From Alteromonas gilva (GTDB taxonomy: Bacteria; Pseudomonadota; Gammaproteobacteria; Enterobacterales; Alteromonadaceae), in contig NZ_JAQQXP010000003.1 of the NCBI RefSeq assembly GCF_028595265.1, positions 372,001-436,000 on the forward strand: a stretch of 64,000 bases of DNA. Reading direction: 5' to 3'. Under the pieces are notes generated by a model. The model saw only the letters and a list, made by a program, of their open reading frames with translations, was not told the DNA's origin and did no database searches. Position 1 is the first letter of the stretch. Each line of letters starts with the position of its first letter. A program made the translations under genes and the position numbers. Below are positions 36,065 to 44,471 of this stretch, one piece after another.

Positions 36065-37141
36065 ATGATGAGTTATCTTCAGTTAGTTCCGTTGTTAACG
36101 GCGTTTGTTGTTGCGCTCGTTTTACTGGTTGTTATGACTCCCCTTGCACACCAGTTTGGACTGGTTGATCAGCCCTCCTATCGTAAGCGTCACAATGGCC
36201 TGGTCCCTCTGACCGGCGGCGTAGCGATATTTGTAGCGGTTTTAGTTGCCAGTGTTCTCACTGACGTGTGGATGAAAAACAACCCGCTGTTTTTTACTGC
36301 TTCTTCTTTTATTGTGCTGCTAGGTATGCTGGACGATCGGTTTGATCTCAGTGCTAAAGGGCGTCTGGTATGTCAGTTCGGCGTAGCGTCAATCATGGCG
36401 TGGAGCGCACAAAACTATATTACATCACTGGGTGATATTTTTGGTTTTGGTTCGGTGTATCTCGGTCTGGCAGGCTATTTTTTCACGCTCATATGCGTTG
36501 TAGGGGTTATCAACGCGATTAATATGATTGATGGCATTGATGGTTTAGCCGGTGGTATGAGTCTTGTGGTATTAGTTAGCGTAGTGAGTTTGCTATTGCT
36601 GTCTGGCAATGGGGCAGCCATCATGGAACCACTGGTTATCATAGCGGCAATTGTCCCGTTTCTGGCGTTTAATCTCAGTCTGAAAGGATTTAAAGGCAAC
36701 AAGATCTTCATGGGTGACGCAGGCAGCATGTTTGTCGGCTTAACGATAGTCTGGTTGCTGGTTGATCATACCCAGGGTGAAAACGCGTCGTTGCGACCCA
36801 TCACGGGTGTCTGGTTGATAGGTCTGCCGTTAATGGATATGGCGGCGATTATGTTTCGCCGTGCCTGCAAAGGTCAGTCTGTATTGCGGCCTGATACCAA
36901 GCATCTGCATAATATCTTTATGCGAGCCGGTTTTAGTCCTCGACGCTCATTGGTAGCAATCTTGTTAATGGGCGCTGCTTACTGCGTAATTGGTATTTTA
37001 GGGGAAGTGTACAAAGTACCTGATTATATTATGTTCTGGGGGTTCATGGCATTACTCGTTGTGTACAGTACAGCAATCATGAATATATGGAAAATCATTC
37101 GTTTCGTGCGTGATACCAAACGAACGTTATTTCAGAACTAA
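36065..37141 (+). CDS. wecA: WecA-like undecaprenyl-phosphate sugar-1-phosphate transferase
   Basis: 358 residues, about 11 membrane helices. Attaches a sugar-1-phosphate (GlcNAc-1-P in WecA) to undecaprenyl phosphate, starting a surface polysaccharide. Catalytic marks: LGMLDDRFDLSAKGR (about 82-97), NMIDGIDGLAGGMS near 155, FMGDAGSMFVGL near 218, and a final LRPDTKHLHNIFMRAGFS with the His residues of the family. Two consecutive ATGs (36065, 36068) are possible starts. It heads the plus-strand operon of transferases, ugd and galU. The donor sugar cannot be told from sequence. Confidence 0.9.
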   Translation: MMSYLQLVPLLTAFVVALVLLVVMTPLAHQFGLVDQPSYRKRHNGLVPLTGGVAIFVAVLVASVLTDVWMKNNPLFFTASSFIVLLGMLDDRFDLSAKGRLVCQFGVASIMAWSAQNYITSLGDIFGFGSVYLGLAGYFFTLICVVGVINAINMIDGIDGLAGGMSLVVLVSVVSLLLLSGNGAAIMEPLVIIAAIVPFLAFNLSLKGFKGNKIFMGDAGSMFVGLTIVWLLVDHTQGENASLRPITGVWLIGLPLMDMAAIMFRRACKGQSVLRPDTKHLHNIFMRAGFSPRRSLVAILLMGAAYCVIGILGEVYKVPDYIMFWGFMALLVVYSTAIMNIWKIIRFVRDTKRTLFQN

Positions 37142-37214
37142 ATAAGCAACAAAGATGCAATTTTATTTTAGAATCCGTTACACTGCGGCACATTCTAGCT
37201 AAGCGGATGTTCTT

Positions 37215-38102
37215 TTGACGCCAAATTTTTCAATTAAGCATAGCCGCTATATCGTGCATGAAGTACCCGCTATCGTAGCGATGGCTGTCTACGGTCAGGA
37301 CCGTGAAGAATGGGTCGCACAAGCAATAAGTAGTATCCGGCAACAGACCTACACTGATTTTTTGTATGTAATCGTTATTGACGGCGAAATTCCCCAGTCG
37401 ATGTATGATTTGATCATGCAGCACGGCGCCGATGATGAGAGGCTCGTTATTGTCCAGGGAACGGTTAATCGTGGGTTGTCTTCGTGCATGAACTTCGCCA
37501 TCGATTGGTCTTTGTCCTTAAAACCACAGTATTTTTTTCGCATGGATGCGGATGATGTCTCTGAAGTTAACCGACTCGAAAAACAAATTAATTACCTGGA
37601 TAAGCATTTACATGTGTCAATTCTGGGCACCGGGTTGGTTGAAATTAATGAGCAAAACCAGAAAGTCGGGGCGCGGGTAATGCCGCAGACCAATCGTCAG
37701 ATCAAACGTCTGTTGCCTCGCCGTTGTACCATTAATCACCCAACTGTTTGCATTCGTTACAATGTATTCACCGATGGCTACCGCTATAACGATTCGTTGC
37801 GTAACACGCAGGATTATTTTTTGTGGATCGAACTGGCGTCAAAAGGGTATATCTTTTGTAATCTCAAAGATAAGTTACTCAGATTTCGCCGGGTAAACGA
37901 TTTTTATAAGCGCCGCGGACTGATCAAATCGTTAAATGAATTTCGCGCCAGAATTCGCGCTATGTGTGAACTGAGACGCCTTACCCCTTACAATTTGTTT
38001 TATGCGTGTTTTGTACTGGGATTGCGTATGATGCCTTCAGGTATTATAAAGATGGCGTATAAGCTCGATCGCCACATACTGGAAAAAATTGTCAAACATT
38101 GA
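37215..38102 (+). CDS. Family 2 glycosyltransferase (AmsE-like)
   Basis: 295 residues in the longest reading, from TTG 37215; a GTG at residue 14 is an alternative. GT-A fold: VAMAVYGQDREEWVAQAISS, FRMDADDVSEVNRLEKQINY with the DxD-type metal site, then NHPTVCIRYNVF and NTQDYFLWIELASKGY. Adds one sugar to the growing lipid-linked oligosaccharide in the cytoplasm; donor and acceptor unknown. The stop overlaps the next gene's TTG start. Confidence 0.85.
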   Translation: MTPNFSIKHSRYIVHEVPAIVAMAVYGQDREEWVAQAISSIRQQTYTDFLYVIVIDGEIPQSMYDLIMQHGADDERLVIVQGTVNRGLSSCMNFAIDWSLSLKPQYFFRMDADDVSEVNRLEKQINYLDKHLHVSILGTGLVEINEQNQKVGARVMPQTNRQIKRLLPRRCTINHPTVCIRYNVFTDGYRYNDSLRNTQDYFLWIELASKGYIFCNLKDKLLRFRRVNDFYKRRGLIKSLNEFRARIRAMCELRRLTPYNLFYACFVLGLRMMPSGIIKMAYKLDRHILEKIVKH

Positions 38103-38965
38103 ATTTTGCAGCCATAATTACGCTGTTTCATCCGGAACAGAGCCCCCTTCTTAATAATATCGACCTGCTTTGCCAGGCCGGATGGACAGTGGTTATCGTC
38201 GATAATTCCCCTGATTCACATCAGCATTGGTTTAGCGCCAACATCCATTATCTGCAGTTTGCCGACAATGCAGGCATTGCTGCGGCTCAAAACAGTGGTT
38301 TAAAGCTGGCGCAACAATTGCAAAGTGACTTTGCGATGCTGCTGGATCAGGACAGCGAATTAAATGAAAGCTTCATAGCTGCGCTGATGATGCGAACACA
38401 AAAAGCTTGCAGACAATTTAATCAACTTGCCGCTTATGGTCCGACAATTGTCAGTCAGTTTGATCACCGGGCAGTGAAAGCCGGGTTTCAAAAACCCATA
38501 AAAAGCGATGACGGCTTTTTGATTTGCCGGCAAATTATTGCTTCGGGCATGACTATCCCGCTATCGGTAATAAATGATATTGGCCTGATGGAAGAAGGGC
38601 TATTTATTGATGGTGTTGATCACGAATGGTGTTGGCGGGCACAACAAAAAGGCTATGTTGTAGTATGCGACAGCGAGACTTCGCTCTTGCACCGCCAGGG
38701 AGAGGAGCGCAAGCGATTGCTGGGCATTACATTTAAGATAGGCCAGCCGCTGCGCCTGTACTACCAGTATCGAAATATTTTGGTGTTGTTAAGACGTGCT
38801 TATGTGCCGCTTTACTGGAAAGCGCGAAATTTAATTGCGTTACCGGTTCGTTGGCTGGTGAATCGCTTTTTTGTGGCGGATTCAACGCTGCGGGGACGCT
38901 ATATCAGTGCCGGTATAAAGGATGGCTTACGTGCCCGCACCGGGCGCTACAAAACTGATAAATGA
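38099..38965 (+). CDS. Family 2 glycosyltransferase, rhamnosyltransferase-like
   Basis: 288 residues from TTG 38099, overlapping the preceding TGA. GT-A motifs: VVIVDNSPDSHQHW, NAGIAAAQNSGLKLA, MLLDQDSELNESFI (DxD-like), and FIDGVDHEWCWRAQQKGY with the probable catalytic base. The order resembles WbbL/RfbF-type rhamnosyltransferases, but donor specificity is inferred only. The C-terminal part is basic and may lie on the membrane. Confidence 0.83.
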   Translation: MNFAAIITLFHPEQSPLLNNIDLLCQAGWTVVIVDNSPDSHQHWFSANIHYLQFADNAGIAAAQNSGLKLAQQLQSDFAMLLDQDSELNESFIAALMMRTQKACRQFNQLAAYGPTIVSQFDHRAVKAGFQKPIKSDDGFLICRQIIASGMTIPLSVINDIGLMEEGLFIDGVDHEWCWRAQQKGYVVVCDSETSLLHRQGEERKRLLGITFKIGQPLRLYYQYRNILVLLRRAYVPLYWKARNLIALPVRWLVNRFFVADSTLRGRYISAGIKDGLRARTGRYKTDK

Positions 38966-39069
38966 TTTGTATTGAGCCCGGTGCGTCATGATGCTTTAAT
39001 AAATAGATTTTAAACTACAAAAACCTGTGCGCATTGCAGGAAGTGCTTAGTCATAGAGGGAAGTAAATA

Positions 39070-40413
39070 ATGAAGGTAACAGTCTTCGGAATTGGTTATG
39101 TAGGCTTGGTGCAGGCTGCCGTTTTGGCAGAAGTTGGCCACGAAGTTGTTTGTGTGGATGTTGATCAAGCTAAAGTAGATAACCTGAAAAACGGCATTAT
39201 TCCGATTTACGAGCCAGGCTTAACACCGCTGGTAACCAGCAATTATGAAGGCGGTCGGGTCGATTTCACCACCGATGCTAAAGCTGGCGTAGAACACGGT
39301 GAGCTGATATTTATTGCGGTAGGCACGCCGCCCGATGAGGATGGATCAGCTGATTTGAAATATGTGCTGGCGGTAGCCGAAACCATCGCAACACATATGC
39401 AATCGCACAAAATTATTATTAATAAGTCTACGGTACCGGTTGGCACCGCCGATCGTGTCAATGCGAAAGTAGCCGAAACGTTAGAAGGGCTCAATAAGAC
39501 ATTGACTTTTGATGTAGTGTCGAACCCTGAATTTTTAAAAGAAGGTGCCGCTGTTAACGACTGTATGCGCCCCGATCGGATCATCATTGGCACAGAAAGT
39601 GACTCCGCAGAGAAAAAACTACGCGAGCTTTATTCACCCTTTAACCGCAACCATGACAAAGTCATCGTTATGGATATTCGCTCTGCTGAATTAACAAAAT
39701 ATGCAGCGAATTGTATGCTGGCAACAAAAATTAGCTTTATGAACGAAATGGCTAACCTTGCTGAGTGTTTTGGCGCTGACATTGAAAACGTGCGACGTGG
39801 TATAGGCTCAGACCCTCGTATTGGCTATCAGTTTATCTATCCGGGCTGTGGTTACGGCGGCTCATGTTTCCCCAAAGATGTGCAAGCGCTCATTCGCAGT
39901 GCAAATCAGGTCGGGTATAAAGCCAAAGTGTTAGAGTCTGTCGAGTCTGTCAACTATGCTCAAAAAGAGAAGTTATTCGAATATATCAATCGTCATTTTG
40001 ACGGTGATATAGCCGGTAAAACCGTTGCATTATGGGGACTTTCATTCAAGCCCAATACCGATGACATGCGCGAAGCGTCAAGTCGGGTATTAATGGAGTT
40101 ATTATGGGGGCAAGGCGTAACCGTACAGGCCTACGACCCTGAAGCAATGGAAGAAACTCAACGAATATATGGTAGCCGCCCGGATCTTAAACTGGTTGGG
40201 ACAAAAGAGGCTGCGCTGGAGAACGCCGACTTTTTAGTCGTATGTACTGAATGGCAGTCATTCCGAGCGCCGGACTTCGAACTCATCAAAGAGAAACTTT
40301 CTATCCCGCTGATTTTTGATGGCAGAAACCTATATGATCCGAAAATCATTTCGGAATACGGATTGCATTATTACGCAATAGGTCGAGGACTTTCAATTAA
40401 AGGACATAAATAA
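39070..40413 (+). CDS. ugd: UDP-glucose 6-dehydrogenase
   Basis: 447 residues. Oxidises UDP-glucose twice to UDP-glucuronate. NAD-binding GIGYVGLVQAAVLAEVGHEV (about 7-26), GTPPDEDGSADL, STVPVGTADRV, SNPEFLKEGAAVNDC, and the catalytic Cys in PGCGYGGSCFPKD (about 265). WGLSFKPNTDDMREASS marks the C-terminal UDP-binding domain. It shares its last base with galU, which makes its substrate, and suggests the polysaccharide contains uronic acid. Confidence 0.96.
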   Translation: MKVTVFGIGYVGLVQAAVLAEVGHEVVCVDVDQAKVDNLKNGIIPIYEPGLTPLVTSNYEGGRVDFTTDAKAGVEHGELIFIAVGTPPDEDGSADLKYVLAVAETIATHMQSHKIIINKSTVPVGTADRVNAKVAETLEGLNKTLTFDVVSNPEFLKEGAAVNDCMRPDRIIIGTESDSAEKKLRELYSPFNRNHDKVIVMDIRSAELTKYAANCMLATKISFMNEMANLAECFGADIENVRRGIGSDPRIGYQFIYPGCGYGGSCFPKDVQALIRSANQVGYKAKVLESVESVNYAQKEKLFEYINRHFDGDIAGKTVALWGLSFKPNTDDMREASSRVLMELLWGQGVTVQAYDPEAMEETQRIYGSRPDLKLVGTKEAALENADFLVVCTEWQSFRAPDFELIKEKLSIPLIFDGRNLYDPKIISEYGLHYYAIGRGLSIKGHK

Positions 40414-41306
40414 TGAGTCAGGTAAAAAAAGCCGTTATCCCTGTAGCCGGCCTTGGCACCAGGATGCTTCCTGCAACCAAAGCCATTCCCAAAGAGATGC
40501 TGCCGGTTGTTGATAAACCATTAATTCAGTACGTGGTGAATGAATGCGTACAGGCAGGGCTAAAAGAAATCATACTGGTCACTCACGCCAGTAAGAACAG
40601 TATCGAGAATCACTTTGATACCTCATTTGAGCTGGAAACTACCCTGGAACAACGTGTTAAACGACAGTTACTGGAAGAGGTTCAGGCTATTTGTCCTAAG
40701 GACGTTACCATCATGCACGTTCGCCAGGGCGCAGCAAAAGGCTTGGGACATGCGATTATGTGTGCCCACCCTATGGTAGGCGACGATCCGTTTGCTGTGG
40801 TGTTACCCGATGTCATTATTGATGATTACGCCAGCAACCTTAAAAAGGACAATTTGGCTGATATGGTGGCGCGCTTTAATACCAACCGGGTCAGTCAGGT
40901 TATGGTAGAGCAGGTACCACAGGAAAGTATTTCCAAGTTCGGTATTGTTGATCTGGAAGGCGCGGAAATTAAGCCCGGCGAATCAGCGAAGATTTACGAT
41001 ATGGTTGAAAAGCCACCGTTGGACGAAGCACCGTCTGACCTGGCTGTGGTCGGCCGGTATGTATTATCCCACGAAATCTGGCCATTACTGGAGTACACAC
41101 CGCCTGGTGCAGGGGGCGAAATTCAGCTGACAGATGCCATCACGTCATTGATGAAAGTTGAACAGGTTGATGCATATTACATGAAAGGCAGAAGCCATGA
41201 TTGCGGTAGTAAGCTTGGTTATATGAAAGCCAACGTAGAATATGCGTTGCGTCACCCAACCTTAGGGGAAGACTTCAAAGCTTACCTTGCGTCACTTAAC
41301 GGTTAG
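40413..41306 (+). CDS. galU: UTP-glucose-1-phosphate uridylyltransferase
   Basis: 297 residues. Makes UDP-glucose for ugd and galE. AVIPVAGLGTRMLPATKAIP is the nucleotide-binding signature (about 7-26), followed by KEMLPVVDKPLIQYVVNE, FAVVLPDVIIDDY and GAGGEIQLTDAI. Last gene of the operon; ends at a strong terminator. Confidence 0.96.
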   Translation: MSQVKKAVIPVAGLGTRMLPATKAIPKEMLPVVDKPLIQYVVNECVQAGLKEIILVTHASKNSIENHFDTSFELETTLEQRVKRQLLEEVQAICPKDVTIMHVRQGAAKGLGHAIMCAHPMVGDDPFAVVLPDVIIDDYASNLKKDNLADMVARFNTNRVSQVMVEQVPQESISKFGIVDLEGAEIKPGESAKIYDMVEKPPLDEAPSDLAVVGRYVLSHEIWPLLEYTPPGAGGEIQLTDAITSLMKVEQVDAYYMKGRSHDCGSKLGYMKANVEYALRHPTLGEDFKAYLASLNG

Positions 41307-41337
41307 TCAACCAAGAAGTAAGCGACACGCATAAGCG

Positions 41338-41365
41338 AAAAAGGCCACTTTACAGTGGCCTTTTT
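41338..41365. terminator. Bidirectional terminator between galU and suhB
   Basis: AAAAAGGCCACT-TTAC-AGTGGCCTTTTT: 12-bp stem flanked by A- and T-tracts, between convergent galU (+) and suhB (-). Confidence 0.92.
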
Positions 41366-41393
41366 GATGAGTGCTTACAATAAATGGGAGCGC

Positions 41394-42170
41394 TTATTTA
41401 AGGTGCTTAACCAGCCCTTGCACTACCTTACCACTACCGGCAACTATCTCACCTTTAAAGAGCGGGTCATTATTACCGCTAAAATCGGTAACCAGACCAC
41501 CGGATTCACGCACGAGTAGTTCACCGGCAGCAATATCCCAGGGCTTTATTCCTCGCTCCCAGTAGCCATCATGGCGTCCGGCAGCAACATAGGCTAAATC
41601 GAGGGCGGCGCTACCAGCACGACGAATATCGCCGCAGTCATGGAAGATTTTATTTAAACGTACTGCGTAGTCGGCGTATTGGCTTTTATCTTTAAAAGGC
41701 AGGCCGGTAGCTAATACTGTTTGCGATAAGTCGCGGGCCTTACTGGCGCGGATTCGGTAACCATTGAGCTGGGCACCCTGGCCGCGGGATGCAGAAAATA
41801 GCTCACCGCGGATAGGGTCAAATACTACACCCTGATCCAAACGGCCTTTGTGCAGCAGTGCAATTGATACGGCAAAATGGGGGATGCCTTTGATAAAATT
41901 GGTGGTGCCATCCAGCGGATCGATGATCCATTGAAACTCTGCGTTATCGCCCTGAGTCTCGCCGCTTTCTTCACCTAAAAAGCTGTGATCAGGATAAGAC
42001 TGCTTAATCTTGTGAATAATCGCCATCTCGGCTTCTTTATCGATTTGCGTAACGAAGTCGTTACTGCCTTTAACTTCTTTAACTAAGTCGGCACGATTTT
42101 CGAAACCGCGTAAGATAATAGAGCCAGCCACGCGCGCAGCGCGCACCGCAATGTTGAGCATCGGATGCAT
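41394..42170 (-). CDS. suhB: Inositol-1-monophosphatase family protein SuhB
   Basis: 258 residues from ATG 42170, giving MHPMLNIAVRAARVAGSIIL as in E. coli SuhB; an in-frame upstream start adds 21 unlikely residues. Mg-dependent phosphatase fold: FLGEESGE, IDPLDGTTNFIKGIPHFAVS (metal-binding signature), GSAALDLAYVAAGRHDGYWE and KPWDIAAGELLVRESGG. In E. coli SuhB also joins rRNA antitermination complexes. Divergent from trmJ, the usual gammaproteobacterial arrangement. Confidence 0.94.
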   Translation of the reverse strand: MHPMLNIAVRAARVAGSIILRGFENRADLVKEVKGSNDFVTQIDKEAEMAIIHKIKQSYPDHSFLGEESGETQGDNAEFQWIIDPLDGTTNFIKGIPHFAVSIALLHKGRLDQGVVFDPIRGELFSASRGQGAQLNGYRIRASKARDLSQTVLATGLPFKDKSQYADYAVRLNKIFHDCGDIRRAGSAALDLAYVAAGRHDGYWERGIKPWDIAAGELLVRESGGLVTDFSGNNDPLFKGEIVAGSGKVVQGLVKHLK

Positions 42171-42336
42171 AACAAACCACCAATTGTAAAAGATCAAAAA
42201 ATAAACGCGGCGGATTTTAACAGGTCTAAGCACTAATGCAACGTTAAGTGTAGTGGGCAGTTAACTTGGCCGGTGTGAAGATGTAAGCTGTATGCTACAC
42301 TCTGCGCCACTTCCACAACTACATCATATATACAGC

Positions 42337-43053
42337 ATGCTAGAAAACATTCGTATTGTACTTGTTAATACTTCCCACACCGGGAATATTGGTTCTACTG
42401 CCAGGGCAATGAAAACCATGGGGCTGAGTAATTTATACTTAGTTGATCCGGTTTCTGAGCCGGATGGAAAATCCAGCGCGCTGGCTGCCGGTGCCGGGGA
42501 TGTGCTGGCTAAGGCTAAGATTGTCAGTAAGCTAGAAGAGGCTGTTGCAGGCTGCGGTTTAGTGGTAGGTACTTCGGCGCGCTCCAGAACCCTGAGTTGG
42601 CCGATGCTGGAGCCACGTGGCTGTGGCGAAAAGCTCATAAAAGAAGTGAGCAATTACCCGGTTGCGTTAGTCTTCGGACGGGAAAACAACGGCTTAACCA
42701 ATGAAGAACTTCAGCAGTGTCACTTTCATGTGTGTATACCGGCTAACCCTGATTACAGCTCGCTGAATCTGGCCGCCGCAGTACAAACGTTATGCTATGA
42801 AATTCGTATGGCTTACCTGAATCAGGACTCTTACGAAACTGAAGAAGCAGAATACCCGCTAAATGACGACATTGAACGCTTTTACGTGCACCTTGAGTCG
42901 ACACTGAGCAAAGTGCAGTTTATCAATCCCAGTCATCCGGGCATTGTCATGACGCGCTTACGTCGCTTATTTAACCGCGCGCGTCCTGAGTCGCAAGAGC
43001 TTAATATCCTGCGTGGTATACTGGCGTCAATCGATAAGTCGGTAGAGAAGTAA
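42337..43053 (+). CDS. trmJ: tRNA (cytidine/uridine-2'-O-)-methyltransferase TrmJ
   Basis: 238 residues from ATG 42337, giving the family N-terminus MLENIRIVLVNTSHTGNIGS. SPOUT methyltransferase acting on position 32 of tRNAs. Motifs are NIGSTARAMKTMGLSNLYLV, ALVFGRENNGLTNEEL and IPANPDYSSLNLAAAVQ (the knot). Immediately followed by cysE and iscR, as in relatives where trmJ precedes the isc cluster. Confidence 0.94.
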   Translation: MLENIRIVLVNTSHTGNIGSTARAMKTMGLSNLYLVDPVSEPDGKSSALAAGAGDVLAKAKIVSKLEEAVAGCGLVVGTSARSRTLSWPMLEPRGCGEKLIKEVSNYPVALVFGRENNGLTNEELQQCHFHVCIPANPDYSSLNLAAAVQTLCYEIRMAYLNQDSYETEEAEYPLNDDIERFYVHLESTLSKVQFINPSHPGIVMTRLRRLFNRARPESQELNILRGILASIDKSVEK

Positions 43054-43056
43054 CCC

Positions 43057-43872
43057 ATGTTTCGCCGTGTACGAGAAGATATCGCCGCTGTGTTTCACCG
43101 TGATCCGGCGGCCCGCAATACGTTTGAAGTACTGACCAATTATCCGGGGCTGCATGCTGTGTGGCTGCACCGGATTAGTCATAAGCTTTGGCGGCTGCAG
43201 CTAAAGTGGCTGGCCCGTTCACTTTCGACTTTTAATCGTTGGTTAACCGGCATTGAGATCCACCCCGGGGCCACAATAGGGCGGCGTTTTTTTATCGATC
43301 ATGGCATGGGAGTAGTGATTGGTGAAACGGCGCAGATTGGCGATGATGTTACCATTTATCATGGGGTAACTCTCGGCGGTACGACCTGGCAGGCAGGAAA
43401 ACGCCATCCCACGCTGAAAAATAACGTTGTAGTGGGCGCAGGAGCCAAAGTGCTGGGGCCTATTGAAATAGGTGAAGGCGCTAAAATCGGCAGTAACTCG
43501 GTAGTGGTAAAGGACGCGCCGGCCGGCTCCACCGTATTGGGTATACCCGGTCGTATCATACAGGCCGTGAACCCCACCAGAGATGCCACCAATAAGCGTC
43601 ATGCAATCGCCAAAATTTACGGTTTTGACGCCTATGCCGTGGCGGTTGATAACCCCGATCCCGTGGCAAATGCGATGGGCATAATGGTTGAACATATTCA
43701 TGCGATGGAAGGCAGGGTTGAAGAGCTTTGCCAGGTTATTCAAAAAATGGGCGGTGAGGTCAGTACGGAGTGCTTCAGTTCAATGACCGCCGAAGACTTT
43801 GCCGGCACAGGCATTTCTCCGGTTGTGCCAACCCATAAGGGTAGCCATGACGAATTTGACCCACAGATATAA
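43057..43872 (+). CDS. cysE: Serine O-acetyltransferase
   Basis: 271 residues. Acetylates serine in cysteine synthesis. The N-terminal helical region is followed by left-handed beta-helix hexapeptide repeats (about 65-175) with the catalytic DHGMGVVIGETAQIGDDVTI and GGTTWQAGKRHPT. The C-terminal extension (about 190-271) is longer than in short EpsC-type enzymes. Its place three bases after trmJ and just before iscR suggests it supplies cysteine for the adjacent desulfurases. Confidence 0.93.
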   Translation: MFRRVREDIAAVFHRDPAARNTFEVLTNYPGLHAVWLHRISHKLWRLQLKWLARSLSTFNRWLTGIEIHPGATIGRRFFIDHGMGVVIGETAQIGDDVTIYHGVTLGGTTWQAGKRHPTLKNNVVVGAGAKVLGPIEIGEGAKIGSNSVVVKDAPAGSTVLGIPGRIIQAVNPTRDATNKRHAIAKIYGFDAYAVAVDNPDPVANAMGIMVEHIHAMEGRVEELCQVIQKMGGEVSTECFSSMTAEDFAGTGISPVVPTHKGSHDEFDPQI

Positions 43873-43907
43873 GCGCCGTTGAATACCTGAGCAAACGCCA
43901 GGGTTTA

Positions 43908-43932
43908 ATACTTGACCAAAATACTCGGGTAT
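43908..43932 (+). promoter_or_regulatory. IscR type-1 binding site at the iscR promoter
   Basis: The 25-bp element has left half ATACTTGAC and right half ACTCGGGTAT, closely matching the E. coli type-1 site. The TTGACC inside it (43912-43917) can serve as a -35 with a -10-like AACAAT at 43935-43940, so [2Fe-2S]-IscR bound here would block its own promoter. A more degenerate copy may lie just upstream (ATACCTGAGC...CAGGGTTT, 43883-43906). Confidence 0.85.
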
Positions 43933-43984
43933 GGAACAATTTTAGATAGATATACACAACTGTCCGAATTTAGCTGAGCTGACT

Positions 43985-44467
43985 ATGAAACTTACCTCCA
44001 AAGGTCGATACGCCGTTACTGCTATGCTCGATGTGGCGCTGCATTCCCAGCAGGGCCCGGTGTCGCTGGCTGATATCTCTGCGCGTCAGGAAATTTCGCT
44101 GTCTTATTTGGAGCAGCTGTTTTCGCGGTTGCGCAAGGATAAGCTGGTGATTAGCGTACGTGGTCCCGGCGGTGGTTACCAACTGGGGCGTGACGCACAC
44201 AAGATTGCTATTGGTCATGTAATTCGTGCCGTGGATGAGTCTGTCGACGCCACCCGCTGTCAGGGGCAGGGTGATTGTCAGGCCGGTGAGCGTTGTCTGA
44301 CGCATAGTTTGTGGCAAGATCTCAGCGACCGTATCAGCCACTTTCTTGATGGCATAACCTTAGGTGAGCTAATGGCTAAAGGCGATGTGCAGGCAGTGGC
44401 AGGTCGCCAGGACAAACACACAAATAATAGCCTGGAAGGCAAAATTCAAGTCAGCATACAACTGTAA
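43985..44467 (+). CDS. iscR: Iron-sulfur cluster regulator IscR
   Basis: 160 residues (E. coli 162). Rrf2-family winged-helix repressor: MKLTSKGRYAVTAMLDVALH, SLSYLEQLFSRLRKDKLV, VRGPGGGYQLGRD. The cluster ligands Cys92, Cys98, Cys104 and His107 are all present in E. coli spacing (RCQGQGDCQAGERCLTH). Senses cluster sufficiency and represses assembly genes through type-1 sites, two of which are in this cluster. iscS starts five bases after it. Confidence 0.96.
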   Translation: MKLTSKGRYAVTAMLDVALHSQQGPVSLADISARQEISLSYLEQLFSRLRKDKLVISVRGPGGGYQLGRDAHKIAIGHVIRAVDESVDATRCQGQGDCQAGERCLTHSLWQDLSDRISHFLDGITLGELMAKGDVQAVAGRQDKHTNNSLEGKIQVSIQL

Positions 44468-44471
44468 TATT

